Shown one piece after another: positions 1-6,899 of a stretch of DNA of 20,746 nucleotides. This stretch comes from a virus. The notes under the pieces were generated by a model. That model did no database searches. It was not told the origin of the DNA and saw nothing but the letters and a program-made list of their open reading frames with translations. The position numbers and the translations under genes are program-made. The DNA lies in the IMG/VR virus record IMGVR_UViG_3300036832_001355, positions 1-20,746 of that record. One strand, 5' to 3'. Numbering within the stretch: position 1 is the first letter of the stretch; each line of letters opens with the position of its first letter.

Positions 1-1467
1 CACCTCGCGCAGATAGCCCTCGCTCGTTTCTTCGGTGCGAATGAGATCGCGGCGATCTTCGATGTTGCGTGACGGCTCGCCGTGTAATTGATTGGCCCAC
101 GCGAGATCGGGAACAAACTTACCGTCGCCTCGACCTACACCGCCGCCCGTGAATTGCTGCGGCGTGTCGGCATCATAACCTTGTTGGCCTGCACCGCCAC
201 CTCGCCGCTGATAAAGCGCAGGCGGCGAAGGCGGCAGGTTTTGGCGCTGGCGATCGATGCGCTGTTGGCTTTGTTCTTCGGTTTCCTGTTGCCCATGTGG
301 CCCAACTGCCCATTGTGCTCCGGGGATAAGCAATCGAAATATCGCCGCGCCGACCGGCGTTAGCTTAAATGCCTCGAAAGCAATTTTGCCCCAATTCGCA
401 TCTTTGATTGCTTGCGTGACTTCGTTGACCTTTTCGATCACCGAATTCAATTGTCCGACCGCGTAGCTCGCAACATCAAGCATGACCGGCTTGAGCTTGA
501 GCATTTCTTCGTTGAGATGTTTCTGCGATTCCGCGACTTTCGCTTGTTGTTCTTGTAACTTACGCTGCGCTTCGATATTCGCCGGATCGGTCATCAACCG
601 TCGTTGCTTTTCAAGTTCTTCGCCGCCATCGCGCATGAAGCGCAAAGTGACGTTCCAATATTGGCCCCACTCGCGCGCGTACTGAGTGTTCTTTTGCGAT
701 TCCCGTCCGATATCGCTCATCATCTTGCGGGCGACTTCTTCGTAAGCCACGCCCTGTTGCAACATTTCGAGATATTTGTTTAGGCCCGCCGGATCGACCT
801 GCATCAAACGTTGAAATAACGGGGCCGCGGCACCTTGCTGCTTCAACGCCGCAAGCTGCTCGACCATCCTGCCGAGAACTTCCTCCCCCTTTTCAGCGCT
901 TTCCCCAAATTCTTCGAAGGCGCGGCCCCAAGCGTTGATCATCACGTTGCTGGTTTCGCCGACCTGCGCTTGAAAATTGCGCATCTGTTGGTAGGCGACG
1001 CGCACGCGCTCGCCCGCCTGATAAATCCCATAAGCGAACGCGCCAACGCCACCAATCGCCGCCGTGGCAATGCCGCCAGCGCGACCAAGCGAAAGCACCA
1101 ACTCGGTCATCTTCGACGCTGCACCAGCGGCAGCCTTTTCCAAGCCGACCGTTTGCCCGGCCAGCCCGCCGAGCTTTGCCGCGAAGTCGACGATGTTTGA
1201 TCGGATCGGCCCACCGACAAATTTCGCAAAGCTCGCCTCGACTTCTTTGATCGAGTTCGGCATCTTGTCCAACGCCTGTTGCATTTGCCGCAACGACGCC
1301 GGAAGTTTTTGCGCATTCTCTGCAACGCTGTGGAACGCGGAGTCGCTCGTCGACCTCAAGACGGCAAAGCGCCGCGTGATGCCGTCAATCTCGTTGGTGA
1401 TCACCAACAGCTTGTCGGACATCTCGTCGGTAAGTGTCAGCGTAACCGATGCGCGTTCGTCGGCCAT
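1..1467 (-). CDS. Tail tape-measure protein, N-terminal part (3' end outside window)
   Basis: The frame is open from an ATG at 1467 to the left edge, giving 489 codons without a stop. The tape measure fills the tail tube, sets tail length and is ejected into the host with the DNA. The product starts MADERASVTLTLTDEMSDKL. It is mostly helical, with a small hydrophobic Gly/Ala stretch at about residues 128-150, Gln/Glu-rich coiled-coil-like helices at about 195-350, and a Gly/Gln/Pro-rich region from about 390 to 450. No enzymatic domain is visible in this part. The ATG lies one base after the stop of the chaperone extension (TAAGATG), so the genes are coupled. The identification rests on position directly after a frameshifting tail chaperone pair, on the helical composition and on the large open size. 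A different large tail protein is possible but less likely. Confidence 0.8.
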   Translation of the reverse strand, partial: MADERASVTLTLTDEMSDKLLVITNEIDGITRRFAVLRSTSDSAFHSVAENAQKLPASLRQMQQALDKMPNSIKEVEASFAKFVGGPIRSNIVDFAAKLGGLAGQTVGLEKAAAGAASKMTELVLSLGRAGGIATAAIGGVGAFAYGIYQAGERVRVAYQQMRNFQAQVGETSNVMINAWGRAFEEFGESAEKGEEVLGRMVEQLAALKQQGAAAPLFQRLMQVDPAGLNKYLEMLQQGVAYEEVARKMMSDIGRESQKNTQYAREWGQYWNVTLRFMRDGGEELEKQRRLMTDPANIEAQRKLQEQQAKVAESQKHLNEEMLKLKPVMLDVASYAVGQLNSVIEKVNEVTQAIKDANWGKIAFEAFKLTPVGAAIFRLLIPGAQWAVGPHGQQETEEQSQQRIDRQRQNLPPSPPALYQRRGGGAGQQGYDADTPQQFTGGGVGRGDGKFVPDLAWANQLHGEPSRNIEDRRDLIRTEETSEGYLREV

Positions 1468-1468
1468 C

Positions 1469-1687
1469 TTAATCGTCCAACGCCGATTCCTGATTGGTCC
1501 GCTCAATCAGCTTGTCCGTCCACATGACGGCACGCTGCAAGTCGGACACAGGTTTTATTAGGAATGTTTCTGGGTCGATCTGATAGAACTTGCCCAACCT
1601 ATAGCAGTGGAGAATCAACTCCCCTGGATTCTCCGCTATAGATCGGGCATGAAAAAATCGGCGAGCAACCACGCGCCGTTGTTCCAA
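1469..1687 (-). CDS. Tail assembly chaperone -1 frame extension (GT/E'-like)
   Basis: This frame lacks a believable start of its own: its first candidate is a TTG at 1687 with no spaced ribosome binding site. It overlaps the end of the upstream chaperone gene by about 50 bases and lies in the -1 frame relative to it. The likely product is a fusion: 147 residues of the upstream gene, then 60 residues starting HARSIAENPGELI after slippage at 1651-1657, ending with TAA at 1469-1471. Gene pairs of this layout (P2 E/E', lambda G/GT, Mu 41/42-region) make a short and a long chaperone that load the tape measure with tube subunits. The tape measure starts one base downstream, as expected for that role. 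Only the part below about 1651 is expected to be translated in this frame. Confidence 0.75.
   Translation of the reverse strand: MEQRRVVARRFFHARSIAENPGELILHCYRLGKFYQIDPETFLIKPVSDLQRAVMWTDKLIERTNQESALDD
1599..1657 (-). promoter_or_regulatory. Programmed -1 ribosomal frameshift signal (slippery site and stem-loop)
   Basis: On the minus strand the upstream frame reads GAT TTT TTC, giving the slippery heptamer T TTT TTC at 1657-1651, phased X XXY YYZ. Nine bases later a stem-loop begins. Its outer arm CTATAGC (1641-1635) pairs with GCTATAG (1605-1599). Its inner arm GGAGAATC (1634-1627) pairs with GATTCTCC (1616-1609). The loop is 10 bases, and one 3-base bulge (ACT) lies on the 3' side. This gives 15 perfect base pairs. 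The zero-frame UAG stop (1638-1636) lies inside the stem. Slippery site, spacer length and stem together match the standard -1 frameshift arrangement. Confidence 0.88.
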
Positions 1688-2091
1688 TCCTTCGGATGCA
1701 TCGATCGGATCGTCGACGGCGGAACGGTCGCAAGCCGCGCCATCATTTGCGTCATGATCCCGGTATCAAAGTGAATCTTCGGCGTGTTCTCATACATACC
1801 GACAAGCACCGGATTGCCGATGCGCTCGATATCGCCAGCCGTGGGCTCACGAAACGTGATCTCCATCGCCGGTTCACCATTGGCGATGACTTGCTTGCGC
1901 AGCACAAGCTTGCCGTCCCACACCGGTTTGCCGTTGACCATCCGCGTAGGCTCTTGCGCGGGGCGATCCGGCGGTGGAGCAGCCTTTGGCTGCCCGTTGC
2001 TCTGTGGCTGCGGCTGCGCTTGCGGCTGCTCTTGCTCCGGCGGAAGTATCGCCCCGTCGAGCGGGACTTGCGGGTTAACCTGATCCACCAT
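1636..2091 (-). CDS. Tail assembly chaperone, E/gp41-like (zero-frame product)
   Basis: This 151-aa protein starts MVDQVNPQVPLDG. Residues 15-50 are low-complexity Pro/Gln. They are followed by a folded part with ITFREPTAGDIERIG, the REPT-x-GD signature I associate with phage tail assembly chaperones of the E/41/14 family. The ATG at 2091 has AGGAGG at 2103-2098, six bases away. The longer frame to 2178 overlaps the previous gene and has no such site, so I reject that start. The chaperone coats the tape measure and recruits tube protein; it is not part of the mature virion. A -1 slip near its end adds 60 residues from the overlapping frame. The Pro/Gln-rich N-terminal tail is unusual for the family. 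Confidence 0.82.
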   Translation of the reverse strand: MVDQVNPQVPLDGAILPPEQEQPQAQPQPQSNGQPKAAPPPDRPAQEPTRMVNGKPVWDGKLVLRKQVIANGEPAMEITFREPTAGDIERIGNPVLVGMYENTPKIHFDTGIMTQMMARLATVPPSTIRSMHPKDWNNGAWLLADFFMPDL

Positions 2092-2107
2092 GAATTCCCT
2101 CCTGTTG

Positions 2108-2368
2108 TTAGGCGTTGCCCTCGCAATGGACGTGGCGCAACGCGCATTCGTCCGCGAACTCCCGTAGCTCGCGGTCAAGTTCGGCGTAGCTGATCTCTGG
2201 CCCGAGACGGCGCTGTGCGCGCGCCATGCTCATCAAAAGATGCTGCGCACCCGCGTAGAACGCGATGCGCATATCGATGATTTCCTCCGGTCGCAACGGC
2301 GCTTGCGCCGCCGCGAATGCTGTAAAGCCCGCCTCGATCAGATGTTGCTCAACGTTGGTCGTGGTCAT
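2108..2368 (-). CDS. Small hypothetical phage tail-region protein
   Basis: This is a helical, charged protein of about 86 aa with a hydrophobic middle (IAFYAGAQHLLMSMARAQRR). Two ATGs are possible. The one at 2374 overlaps the upstream stop (ATGA), but AGGAGG (2381-2376) is only one base from it. The ATG at 2368 has a seven-base spacing and is the better start. The gene sits between the tail tube and chaperone genes, where contractile phages often carry small variable proteins. I do not recognise a named family. A helper role in tail assembly is only inferred from position. Confidence 0.7.
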   Translation of the reverse strand: MTTTNVEQHLIEAGFTAFAAAQAPLRPEEIIDMRIAFYAGAQHLLMSMARAQRRLGPEISYAELDRELREFADECALRHVHCEGNA

Positions 2369-2370
2369 CG

Positions 2371-2532
2371 TCATTCCTCCTGCGGCTCGGCCTTTCGCAC
2401 AACGACATAGCCTTGAGATTCGAGCGCCGATAGGAACGCTTCAACTTCGTCTTCGTTGCAGCCGGGCATGATGCCGCTGTCGTCAAGCGCACGTGCGACC
2501 GCTTGATCGCGCAAAACGTTAGGATCAATCAT
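2371..2532 (-). CDS. Small hypothetical protein between tail tube and chaperone genes
   Basis: This 53-aa acidic protein starts MIDPNVLRDQAVARALDDSG. Its ATG at 2532 shares a base with the tail-tube stop (TAATG), which points to translational coupling; there is no strong ribosome binding site of its own. An alternative ATG at 2553 would add seven residues and overlap the tube gene more. The gene ends in an ATGA overlap with the next small gene. Its C-terminal half (DEVEAFLSALESQGYVVVRK) looks like a small helix-strand unit. No family is recognised. Confidence 0.65.
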   Translation of the reverse strand: MIDPNVLRDQAVARALDDSGIMPGCNEDEVEAFLSALESQGYVVVRKAEPQEE

Positions 2533-2897
2533 TACGGATTGATCTCGACGCAAGTCGTGCCTTCGAACCGAATCCGCGTTTGACCTTCACGCGTATTCAA
2601 TTCGAATGCCGAGCGACACCATGCCTCTTTGAGCGAGTACGTCTTGCCGTTGGCAAGCTCCGCCGTCACCACGGAATTGACGATGTTCGATACGTCTTCC
2701 ATCGACAATTCGGGCACGAGCGACACGTCGCCTTCGATGTACGGCACTCTTGGCAACTCGGAAAACCCGTGCACATAATCCTGCCCGGCGATTCCCGCGC
2801 GCTCCGTCGGCGACGGTGACACCGTGAAGTTTCCGCGAAGCGGATACAAGTCGCCATCTACTTTGAGAAACGCAATTCCCGCTATCCGTTGGGCCAC
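2532..2897 (-). CDS. Phage tail tube protein (Mu gpM-like)
   Basis: This 121-aa protein would polymerise into the inner tube of the contractile tail, inside the sheath. It begins MAQRIAGIAFLKVDGDLYPL and contains NFTVSPSPTERAGIAGQDYV and a beta-rich C-terminus, matching the pattern of the Mu-type tube family (120 residues is also the usual size). The start is a GTG at 2897, supported by AGGAGG at 2908-2903 with a five-base spacer. A nearby ATG (2899) is in another frame. In Mu-like tails the sheath gene directly precedes the tube gene. Here the same order holds, but a plus-strand zinc-ribbon gene is lodged between them. Confidence 0.85.
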   Translation of the reverse strand: MAQRIAGIAFLKVDGDLYPLRGNFTVSPSPTERAGIAGQDYVHGFSELPRVPYIEGDVSLVPELSMEDVSNIVNSVVTAELANGKTYSLKEAWCRSAFELNTREGQTRIRFEGTTCVEINP

Positions 2898-2902
2898 ATT
2901 AG

Positions 2903-2908
2903 CCTCCT
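2903..2908 (-). promoter_or_regulatory. Shine-Dalgarno site for the GTG-started tail tube gene
   Basis: AGGAGG lies five bases before the GTG at 2897 and fixes that start. On the opposite strand it directly abuts the ATG (2909) of the zinc-ribbon gene, so the two divergent genes are packed with no spare bases. Confidence 0.7.
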
Positions 2909-3235
2909 ATGCCAGCGTTGAAGCGATGCACGAAATGCCGCCGCCGTTTTCCGAAGACGCGCGCACATTTTTATTTGTATTGGTGGAGACACGATTTCTT
3001 GCGGCCGATGTGCAAAGACTGTTGTCGTAAGCATCATCGTCGCTACATGCGGACGCATCCGCACAAGAACCGCGAGTACAATCAGCGCGACTATCGCAAG
3101 CATTCACACAAGCGCATTGCCCGCGTGATGGCTTACTATTGGGAGATCAGGAAAGACTCGCGCCGCCATGCCGCTTATCTTGCCAAGCGGCGCGAGCAAC
3201 ATCGTCAACGAGTCGCGCGAGGATGGACTCGTTAG
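2909..3235 (+). CDS. Zinc-ribbon protein, HNH/endonuclease VII-like (plus-strand insertion)
   Basis: This very basic 108-aa protein starts MPALKRCTKCRRRFPK. Cysteines at 7, 10, 35 and 38 form CxxC...CxxC, and the second pair sits in MCKDCCRKHHRRYMRTHPHK. That layout is common in small phage proteins related to the zinc-binding part of endonuclease VII and HNH nucleases; whether this one has nuclease activity is unknown. It is one of few plus-strand genes and lies between sheath and tube genes. Its TAG stop (3233-3235) overlaps the sheath TAA (3234-3232) in the 4-bp TTAG. Its ATG touches the tube gene's ribosome binding site, and no ribosome binding site of its own is visible. It looks like a mobile, homing-type intruder. 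Confidence 0.72.
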   Translation: MPALKRCTKCRRRFPKTRAHFYLYWWRHDFLRPMCKDCCRKHHRRYMRTHPHKNREYNQRDYRKHSHKRIARVMAYYWEIRKDSRRHAAYLAKRREQHRQRVARGWTR

Positions 3236-3260
3236 ATGATCGCGGTATCGAGGCCGCGAT
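3207..3260. repeat. Two adjacent inverted repeats at the convergent sheath / zinc-ribbon stops
   Basis: AACGAGTC (3207-3214) pairs perfectly with GACTCGTT (3226-3233) around an 11-base loop. ATCGCGG (3239-3245) pairs perfectly with CCGCGAT (3254-3260) around an 8-base loop. The shared stop codons lie at the edge of the first stem. There is no T-run, so this is not a classic intrinsic terminator. It could shield 3' ends or slow polymerase, or be chance. Confidence 0.45.
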
Positions 3261-4779
3261 TGTACTGCAAACGGAACTGAGCAAGCACCATGAACTCGCG
3301 AAGCTGGTTGATTAGATCAGGTGGGTATAAAACGTTTAGTCTATTGGGGTCATTTGGGTCGCGTTCGACGATCAAGTGGTTTTTGAATTCGGTCAAATTC
3401 TCGACCAAACCGTTCCACATATCGAGTTCGTATTGCGCGACAAGTTCGGCTTTGATGATTTTCGGTGTGACGATCGCTTGCCCCGGACCGAACCTTGTAT
3501 CGTCGTCGGCGAGCTTGTGCCGCGGATATTTGGTTGTGATTGCGTAGCGCTGATTGCGGATCACCTTCGCAAGTGTCGCGAGCGTGGTGACCAATTCGAA
3601 CGCGTCGTCGCCGAAGCCGTAGAAGTTTAGCTGATAGGTCGTGGTTTCACGCGAGATCATCGGCGTGTTGTCGGTGAGCGTGCGTTGCGTCGCGATCCCC
3701 GATCCGGCCATGGTATTGAGTTCAAGCAGATTGAACCGCTCGTGGAATTTGGCCGGGATGACTTCTTCGAGGTGGAGGGTTTGCAGCGGGCGCGCCGGAT
3801 CATTGATCAGTGCGCGGGCGGCTTTCGCCGTATAGGCCGCGGACCATTCGTAATTCGGCGAGAGGCATGTCATTTCGATGCCCATGACGGAAGTCACGCG
3901 GCCGTTGCGCGTGAGGCCCCACGTCACGAGATCGCTATAGGTGCCGCGCTTGGCCGAGAAGATGTGTCCGAAGTGTTGGCGCATCCAGCCCCATCGCCCG
4001 GTGTCGCCGAAGCCATATTCTTCCTCCCACACGAGCAGCGTGTTGGAATCAGTCCAGGGCAGCGACACGAATTCGTATTCGTATTCGCCAAGGTTGGAGA
4101 TGGCGGGACCGTTCGCGAAGTCCGGGGTACCGACGCCGCCCGAGAGCGTGAAGCCGGAATAGGCGACGCCCAAGCCGATCGGAAGCTCATCGCCGCCGAT
4201 GCGTCCGTAGTAGGAGTCGCAAATCGTGATGTCGTTGCCGGTCACGCCGCCCCACTTGCACGTCACCGTCACGACGCCAGTGAGATCGGCGGCCGTCACC
4301 GGCAGATCAGGCAAGGCGTTGATCGCATCGGCGACCGCGGTGCCGATGTCATCGACCGTCATCGTCGTATAGAGATTCACCGGGATATGATGCCCGGCGA
4401 CATAGAGCGAATACGTTCCCGCTTCGGTGCATGGAGCAGAGAACGTAATCGTCCCGGTGGCGTTGCTCGCGTTGAGCGTTTCCGCCATCGGGAGCGCCCA
4501 CACTTCGTTTGCGAAGTTGTTATTAAAATAGGCCCTCATGGAACATGCCAACTCCGAGCCTTGACCAAACAAATTGTCCGCATCCATTTGTCGGCCGATC
4601 AGCACGGGAATGTCAGGCACACCAGCACCAAGCCACGGCGAACCGGCCTTGGTGATCATCGTGCCGACGATCAGCGCTGCCATGTGGGATTCGGGGAATC
4701 CCGCCATGCTGCCGTCGACCTCAACCCAATACAAAGGCTGCTTCCAGTTTGACGGAATAGTTTGGAATTCGATCGGCAT
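3232..4779 (-). CDS. Contractile tail sheath protein (Mu gpL-like)
   Basis: This 515-aa protein forms the outer contractile layer of the tail, whose shortening drives the tube through the host envelope. Features of the Mu-type sheath family include an early PDIPVLIGRQMDADNLFGQG region (about residues 54-73), an inserted beta-rich domain at about 100-215, and the C-terminal segment (about 380-515) that carries the tube-contacting part. Its length fits the family (about 500). The ATG at 4779 has AGGAGG at 4790-4785, five bases away. It is preceded by a DUF2635-like gene, as in Mu, and followed by the tube gene. This gene is the main evidence that the phage has a contractile tail. Confidence 0.92.
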   Translation of the reverse strand: MPIEFQTIPSNWKQPLYWVEVDGSMAGFPESHMAALIVGTMITKAGSPWLGAGVPDIPVLIGRQMDADNLFGQGSELACSMRAYFNNNFANEVWALPMAETLNASNATGTITFSAPCTEAGTYSLYVAGHHIPVNLYTTMTVDDIGTAVADAINALPDLPVTAADLTGVVTVTCKWGGVTGNDITICDSYYGRIGGDELPIGLGVAYSGFTLSGGVGTPDFANGPAISNLGEYEYEFVSLPWTDSNTLLVWEEEYGFGDTGRWGWMRQHFGHIFSAKRGTYSDLVTWGLTRNGRVTSVMGIEMTCLSPNYEWSAAYTAKAARALINDPARPLQTLHLEEVIPAKFHERFNLLELNTMAGSGIATQRTLTDNTPMISRETTTYQLNFYGFGDDAFELVTTLATLAKVIRNQRYAITTKYPRHKLADDDTRFGPGQAIVTPKIIKAELVAQYELDMWNGLVENLTEFKNHLIVERDPNDPNRLNVLYPPDLINQLREFMVLAQFRLQYNRGLDTAII

Positions 4780-4858
4780 ACATGCCTCCTATGTTGGCGA
4801 TCGTGAACGTGCGAGGGTGCGCGCAGCCGCGTTGCGCGCAGCTACGTTGGTTATTTCC
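4780..4858. other. Longest intergenic gap; sheath ribosome binding site and a short direct repeat
   Basis: These 79 bases hold the sheath Shine-Dalgarno AGGAGG (4790-4785, minus strand) and a 10-base direct repeat TGCGCGCAGC (4818-4827 and 4833-4842). No clear promoter or terminator is visible. Confidence 0.5.
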
Positions 4859-5026
4859 ATGCCTTCGATTGACGAACGCCCGCCTAAGCCGAGATCAGGC
4901 TTCCGTTATGAATTTCGCGCGGGCTGCGATTGCCCCGACTGTCCGTGGGGCGATGCCTGTATCGGCCGCACATGGCCGCACTGGCGAGAAGTGCGCGAGC
5001 GCTCACCGAGCGCCGCGGAATCTTAG
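4859..5026 (+). CDS. 55-aa Cys-rich protein on the plus strand
   Basis: The frame reads MPSIDERPPKPRSGFRYEFR and then CDCPDCPWGDACIGRTWPHW, with cysteines at 23, 25, 28 and 34 (CxCxxCx5C), a pattern that could bind a metal. It lies in the gap between the DUF2635-like gene and the sheath gene. It ends at TAG 5024-5026, overlapping the minus-strand TAA at 5025-5023 in TTAG, exactly like the zinc-ribbon gene. No ribosome binding site is seen; the frame stays open upstream, and a GTG at 4817-4819 is a possible longer start. The evidence is the Cys/Trp-rich sequence and the shared-stop layout, so I call it with moderate confidence. The function is unknown. Confidence 0.45.
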   Translation: MPSIDERPPKPRSGFRYEFRAGCDCPDCPWGDACIGRTWPHWREVRERSPSAAES

Positions 5027-5445
5027 CTCGATTGCGCCGGGTGCTCGGTACGCGGCGCTTCGCGTTGCGGGCGTCGCTTGTCGTTTTCTTGGCGTTGCTC
5101 GGGGCGCTGCTCCACTTGTGCGCGTTCTGCGCCCGCCGCCTCGATCGTTACGTCGCCGTCACGAACGCGGTTGCGCGTGAAGCTATCCATCGGCCATTCG
5201 GCGATGCCGTCTTTATTGAACGTGCGATGGCCACTTGGATGATAAATGAACTTGCCGATGATGCCCTCGCCGAGCCGGTTCGTTGCTTTCACGCGCACCA
5301 TGCCTTCCGGCATGCGGCGTTCTTTCTTGGCTTCGTCGCGCAGGAGTTGTTGCCGGATCGCCGCCGGGGCTCTCGGCCTAAGCGGCTTCGGCCGTTGGGC
5401 CGGACGCGGACCACGTTGATTGATATCGAACCTCACTTGCGGCAT
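5023..5445 (-). CDS. DUF2635-like small tail-region protein with extended arms
   Basis: This 140-aa protein has a basic Pro/Arg-rich N-terminus (1-45), a central part with MVRVKATNRLGEGIIGKFIY and WPMDSFTRNRVRDGDVTI, and a Glu/Arg/Gln-rich C-terminus. The central W..D.F.RNRxRDGDV pattern resembles the short DUF2635 proteins (Mu gp38 type) that precede the sheath gene, and it lies just upstream of the sheath here. The ATG at 5445 has AGGAGG at 5456-5451, five bases away, overlapping the stop of the previous gene. The family protein is normally about half this length, so the charged arms are extra. The biochemical role of the family is unknown to me; assignment is by position and a short motif. 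Confidence 0.6.
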   Translation of the reverse strand: MPQVRFDINQRGPRPAQRPKPLRPRAPAAIRQQLLRDEAKKERRMPEGMVRVKATNRLGEGIIGKFIYHPSGHRTFNKDGIAEWPMDSFTRNRVRDGDVTIEAAGAERAQVEQRPEQRQENDKRRPQREAPRTEHPAQSS

Positions 5446-5454
5446 CTGTGCCTC

Positions 5455-6195
5455 CTACTTTTTGCCTTCGGGTTTGATCGGCTGCACCACGGGCGGCGGC
5501 ACAGTCGGGTCGTCTTGCGGAATATTGAACACGTACTCGGCTGGCGGTTTGTAAGCGCCGGGATCGTAGGGCCACTGCGGCGCGAGGGTTAGGTGCATGT
5601 TCAAGAACAGATCATTCACTTCCGGCGGGAAGTACGTGCGGTGCACGAACGTCAAATCCATCTGCAATTCGGCAATCGGGGTTTCGTTATTGAGTCCAGC
5701 GTTGCCGAACACATGTCTGCGGCTGCCGCGCTCGACGCCTTCAATCATCGCGTCGGGCCACGGATCGGGCATCGGGAAGTGCCACCAACTTTGCAGCGAG
5801 AGGTAGTTCATGATCGCCCAATGGGCCATATCGAGATTTTGCTCCGCGCCTTCGTTGTTGTTGCTTTGAATGATGACCGAGAAACCGAGCTTGAGGCGAT
5901 GCGTAAACTTCGGCGCGCCCGCATTGATATCACCGTCGGGCCCCCAATCCTCGGTCATGAAATAGCACGCGAGGAAGGGGATGTTTTCGTTTTGAATTGG
6001 ACCCTTGCCGCGGTTCTTGGCAAAGAGCTTGACGGTCGAAAACGTCGGCACCGTCTTGAGCCGTTCCAGAATCCCATCACGGATGACAAGCGAATACGAT
6101 TGGGGGGTCGGCGGCAGCGCGGGCGATGGCGTGATCGCACTGACGGGCGGATCGGGCGTGACCGGCGGGGGCCTGTACGGCGTGTAGGAATTCAT
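5455..6195 (-). CDS. Probable tail terminator / tail-completion protein
   Basis: This 246-aa protein begins MNSYTPYRPPPVTPDP, a Pro-rich tail of about 35 residues, followed by an alpha/beta part with LVIRDGILERLKTVPTFSTV and FTHRLKLGFSVIIQSNNNEG, and a Pro-rich end. Proteins with a helical start, a central beta-sheet and this position (after connectors, before the sheath) often cap the tail tube or join tail to head (Mu gp37, lambda gpU type). I infer that role from position and fold impression only. The chosen ATG at 6195 overlaps the previous stop (ATGA); an upstream ATG at 6207 would add four residues. The Pro-rich arms are unusual. Confidence 0.6.
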   Translation of the reverse strand: MNSYTPYRPPPVTPDPPVSAITPSPALPPTPQSYSLVIRDGILERLKTVPTFSTVKLFAKNRGKGPIQNENIPFLACYFMTEDWGPDGDINAGAPKFTHRLKLGFSVIIQSNNNEGAEQNLDMAHWAIMNYLSLQSWWHFPMPDPWPDAMIEGVERGSRRHVFGNAGLNNETPIAELQMDLTFVHRTYFPPEVNDLFLNMHLTLAPQWPYDPGAYKPPAEYVFNIPQDDPTVPPPVVQPIKPEGKK

Positions 6196-6623
6196 GACGG
6201 CCGCCACGACACAAGTCTCGGTCGTGCGAAATCGAGCGGACCGAGCGAATACGCGGTGCCCACGAGCTTATCGATCACGAGCCTCCGCAGCGTCAATGTC
6301 GATTCCCCGCCCGCGTTGCCTTTGTCAGAGATATCCGCAATCTCGAAATCGCCGCCGTCAACCTCGGCATCCCACGGGATGAACACGCGATCGCCCTGCA
6401 TCGGCAGCACATCGTATTCGCTTTGCAAGATATCGAGTTCGGTGCGCGTGTCGGCATACAGCGATCCGTCCTGCGCGATCACCTCGATCGAGTTGGTATC
6501 GAAGATGCCGCGCCCATCGTATGCGCCCGCCCCCGGTTGGCTCACGAGCGGATAAATCGTCACCGGCCGTGCGAAGACCTGATAACACGGCAGATACGCA
6601 ACGGTTGGAAACGGAATCGACAT
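6192..6623 (-). CDS. Head completion / stopper-like protein
   Basis: This 143-aa, beta-rich protein starts MSIPFPTVAYLPCYQVFARP and includes IYPLVSQPGAGAYDGRGIFD and the end of a small barrel-like domain (STLTLRRLVIDK). Its place between the gp6-like connector and the putative tail terminator fits a head-closure protein. The ATG at 6623 follows the previous stop with no gap, and the stop forms an ATGA overlap with the next gene, so it is translated in the same coupled run. I do not recognise a named family with certainty. Confidence 0.6.
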   Translation of the reverse strand: MSIPFPTVAYLPCYQVFARPVTIYPLVSQPGAGAYDGRGIFDTNSIEVIAQDGSLYADTRTELDILQSEYDVLPMQGDRVFIPWDAEVDGGDFEIADISDKGNAGGESTLTLRRLVIDKLVGTAYSLGPLDFARPRLVSWRPS

Positions 6624-6899
6624 CTACCAGTTGCCCCAAAAATCGAGCAGCCGGTGATACATCACGCGCTCGATCATGCTTGCCTTCTGCGGACCTGTCG
6701 CGCTGTGCACGCGGCGCACGCGCCGTCCGGTCGCGTGATAGCGCCGCGTCGAGGCGGGACGCTTACGCCCGCCTGCCGCGGCATAGCTCTCGGCGCGGCG
6801 GCTGCCTTCCTGCACAGCATCGGGCACCATTTGCGTTGCCCGGCGGCGAAAAAGTTCGGCGAGTTGATCTAGCTCGTGCGTGTCGACCAGGAGCGGCAT
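6624..6899 (-). CDS. Small basic head-tail joining protein (gp10-like by position)
   Basis: This 91-aa protein starts MPLLVDTHELDQLAELFRRR and is rich in Arg in the middle. The ATG at 6899 overlaps the upstream stop as TGATG; a GTG at 6908 is an alternative. The helical start and length resemble HK97 gp10-type joining proteins, usually encoded after the gp6-like connector, but the sequence alone does not prove it. The C-terminus ends in HRLLDFWGNW, an aromatic tail that may dock on a partner. The function is inferred from neighbours. Confidence 0.55.
   Translation of the reverse strand: MPLLVDTHELDQLAELFRRRATQMVPDAVQEGSRRAESYAAAGGRKRPASTRRYHATGRRVRRVHSATGPQKASMIERVMYHRLLDFWGNW

Noticed and set aside
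1636-2178. Longer 180-aa start for the tail chaperone
   Set aside because: It overlaps the previous gene, while ATG 2091 has AGGAGG at six bases.
3685-4752. A 355-codon open frame on the plus strand
   Set aside because: It is antisense to the well-supported sheath gene, rich in Arg/His/Asp as expected of a GC-rich shadow frame, with no ribosome binding site or domain.
4782-5180. A 132-codon plus-strand frame in the gap after the sheath start
   Set aside because: It runs far into the DUF2635-like gene antisense; the shorter Cys-rich frame in another phase is more convincing.
5593-6555. A 320-codon open frame on the plus strand
   Set aside because: It crosses two coupled minus-strand connector genes antisense and shows no recognisable motif.
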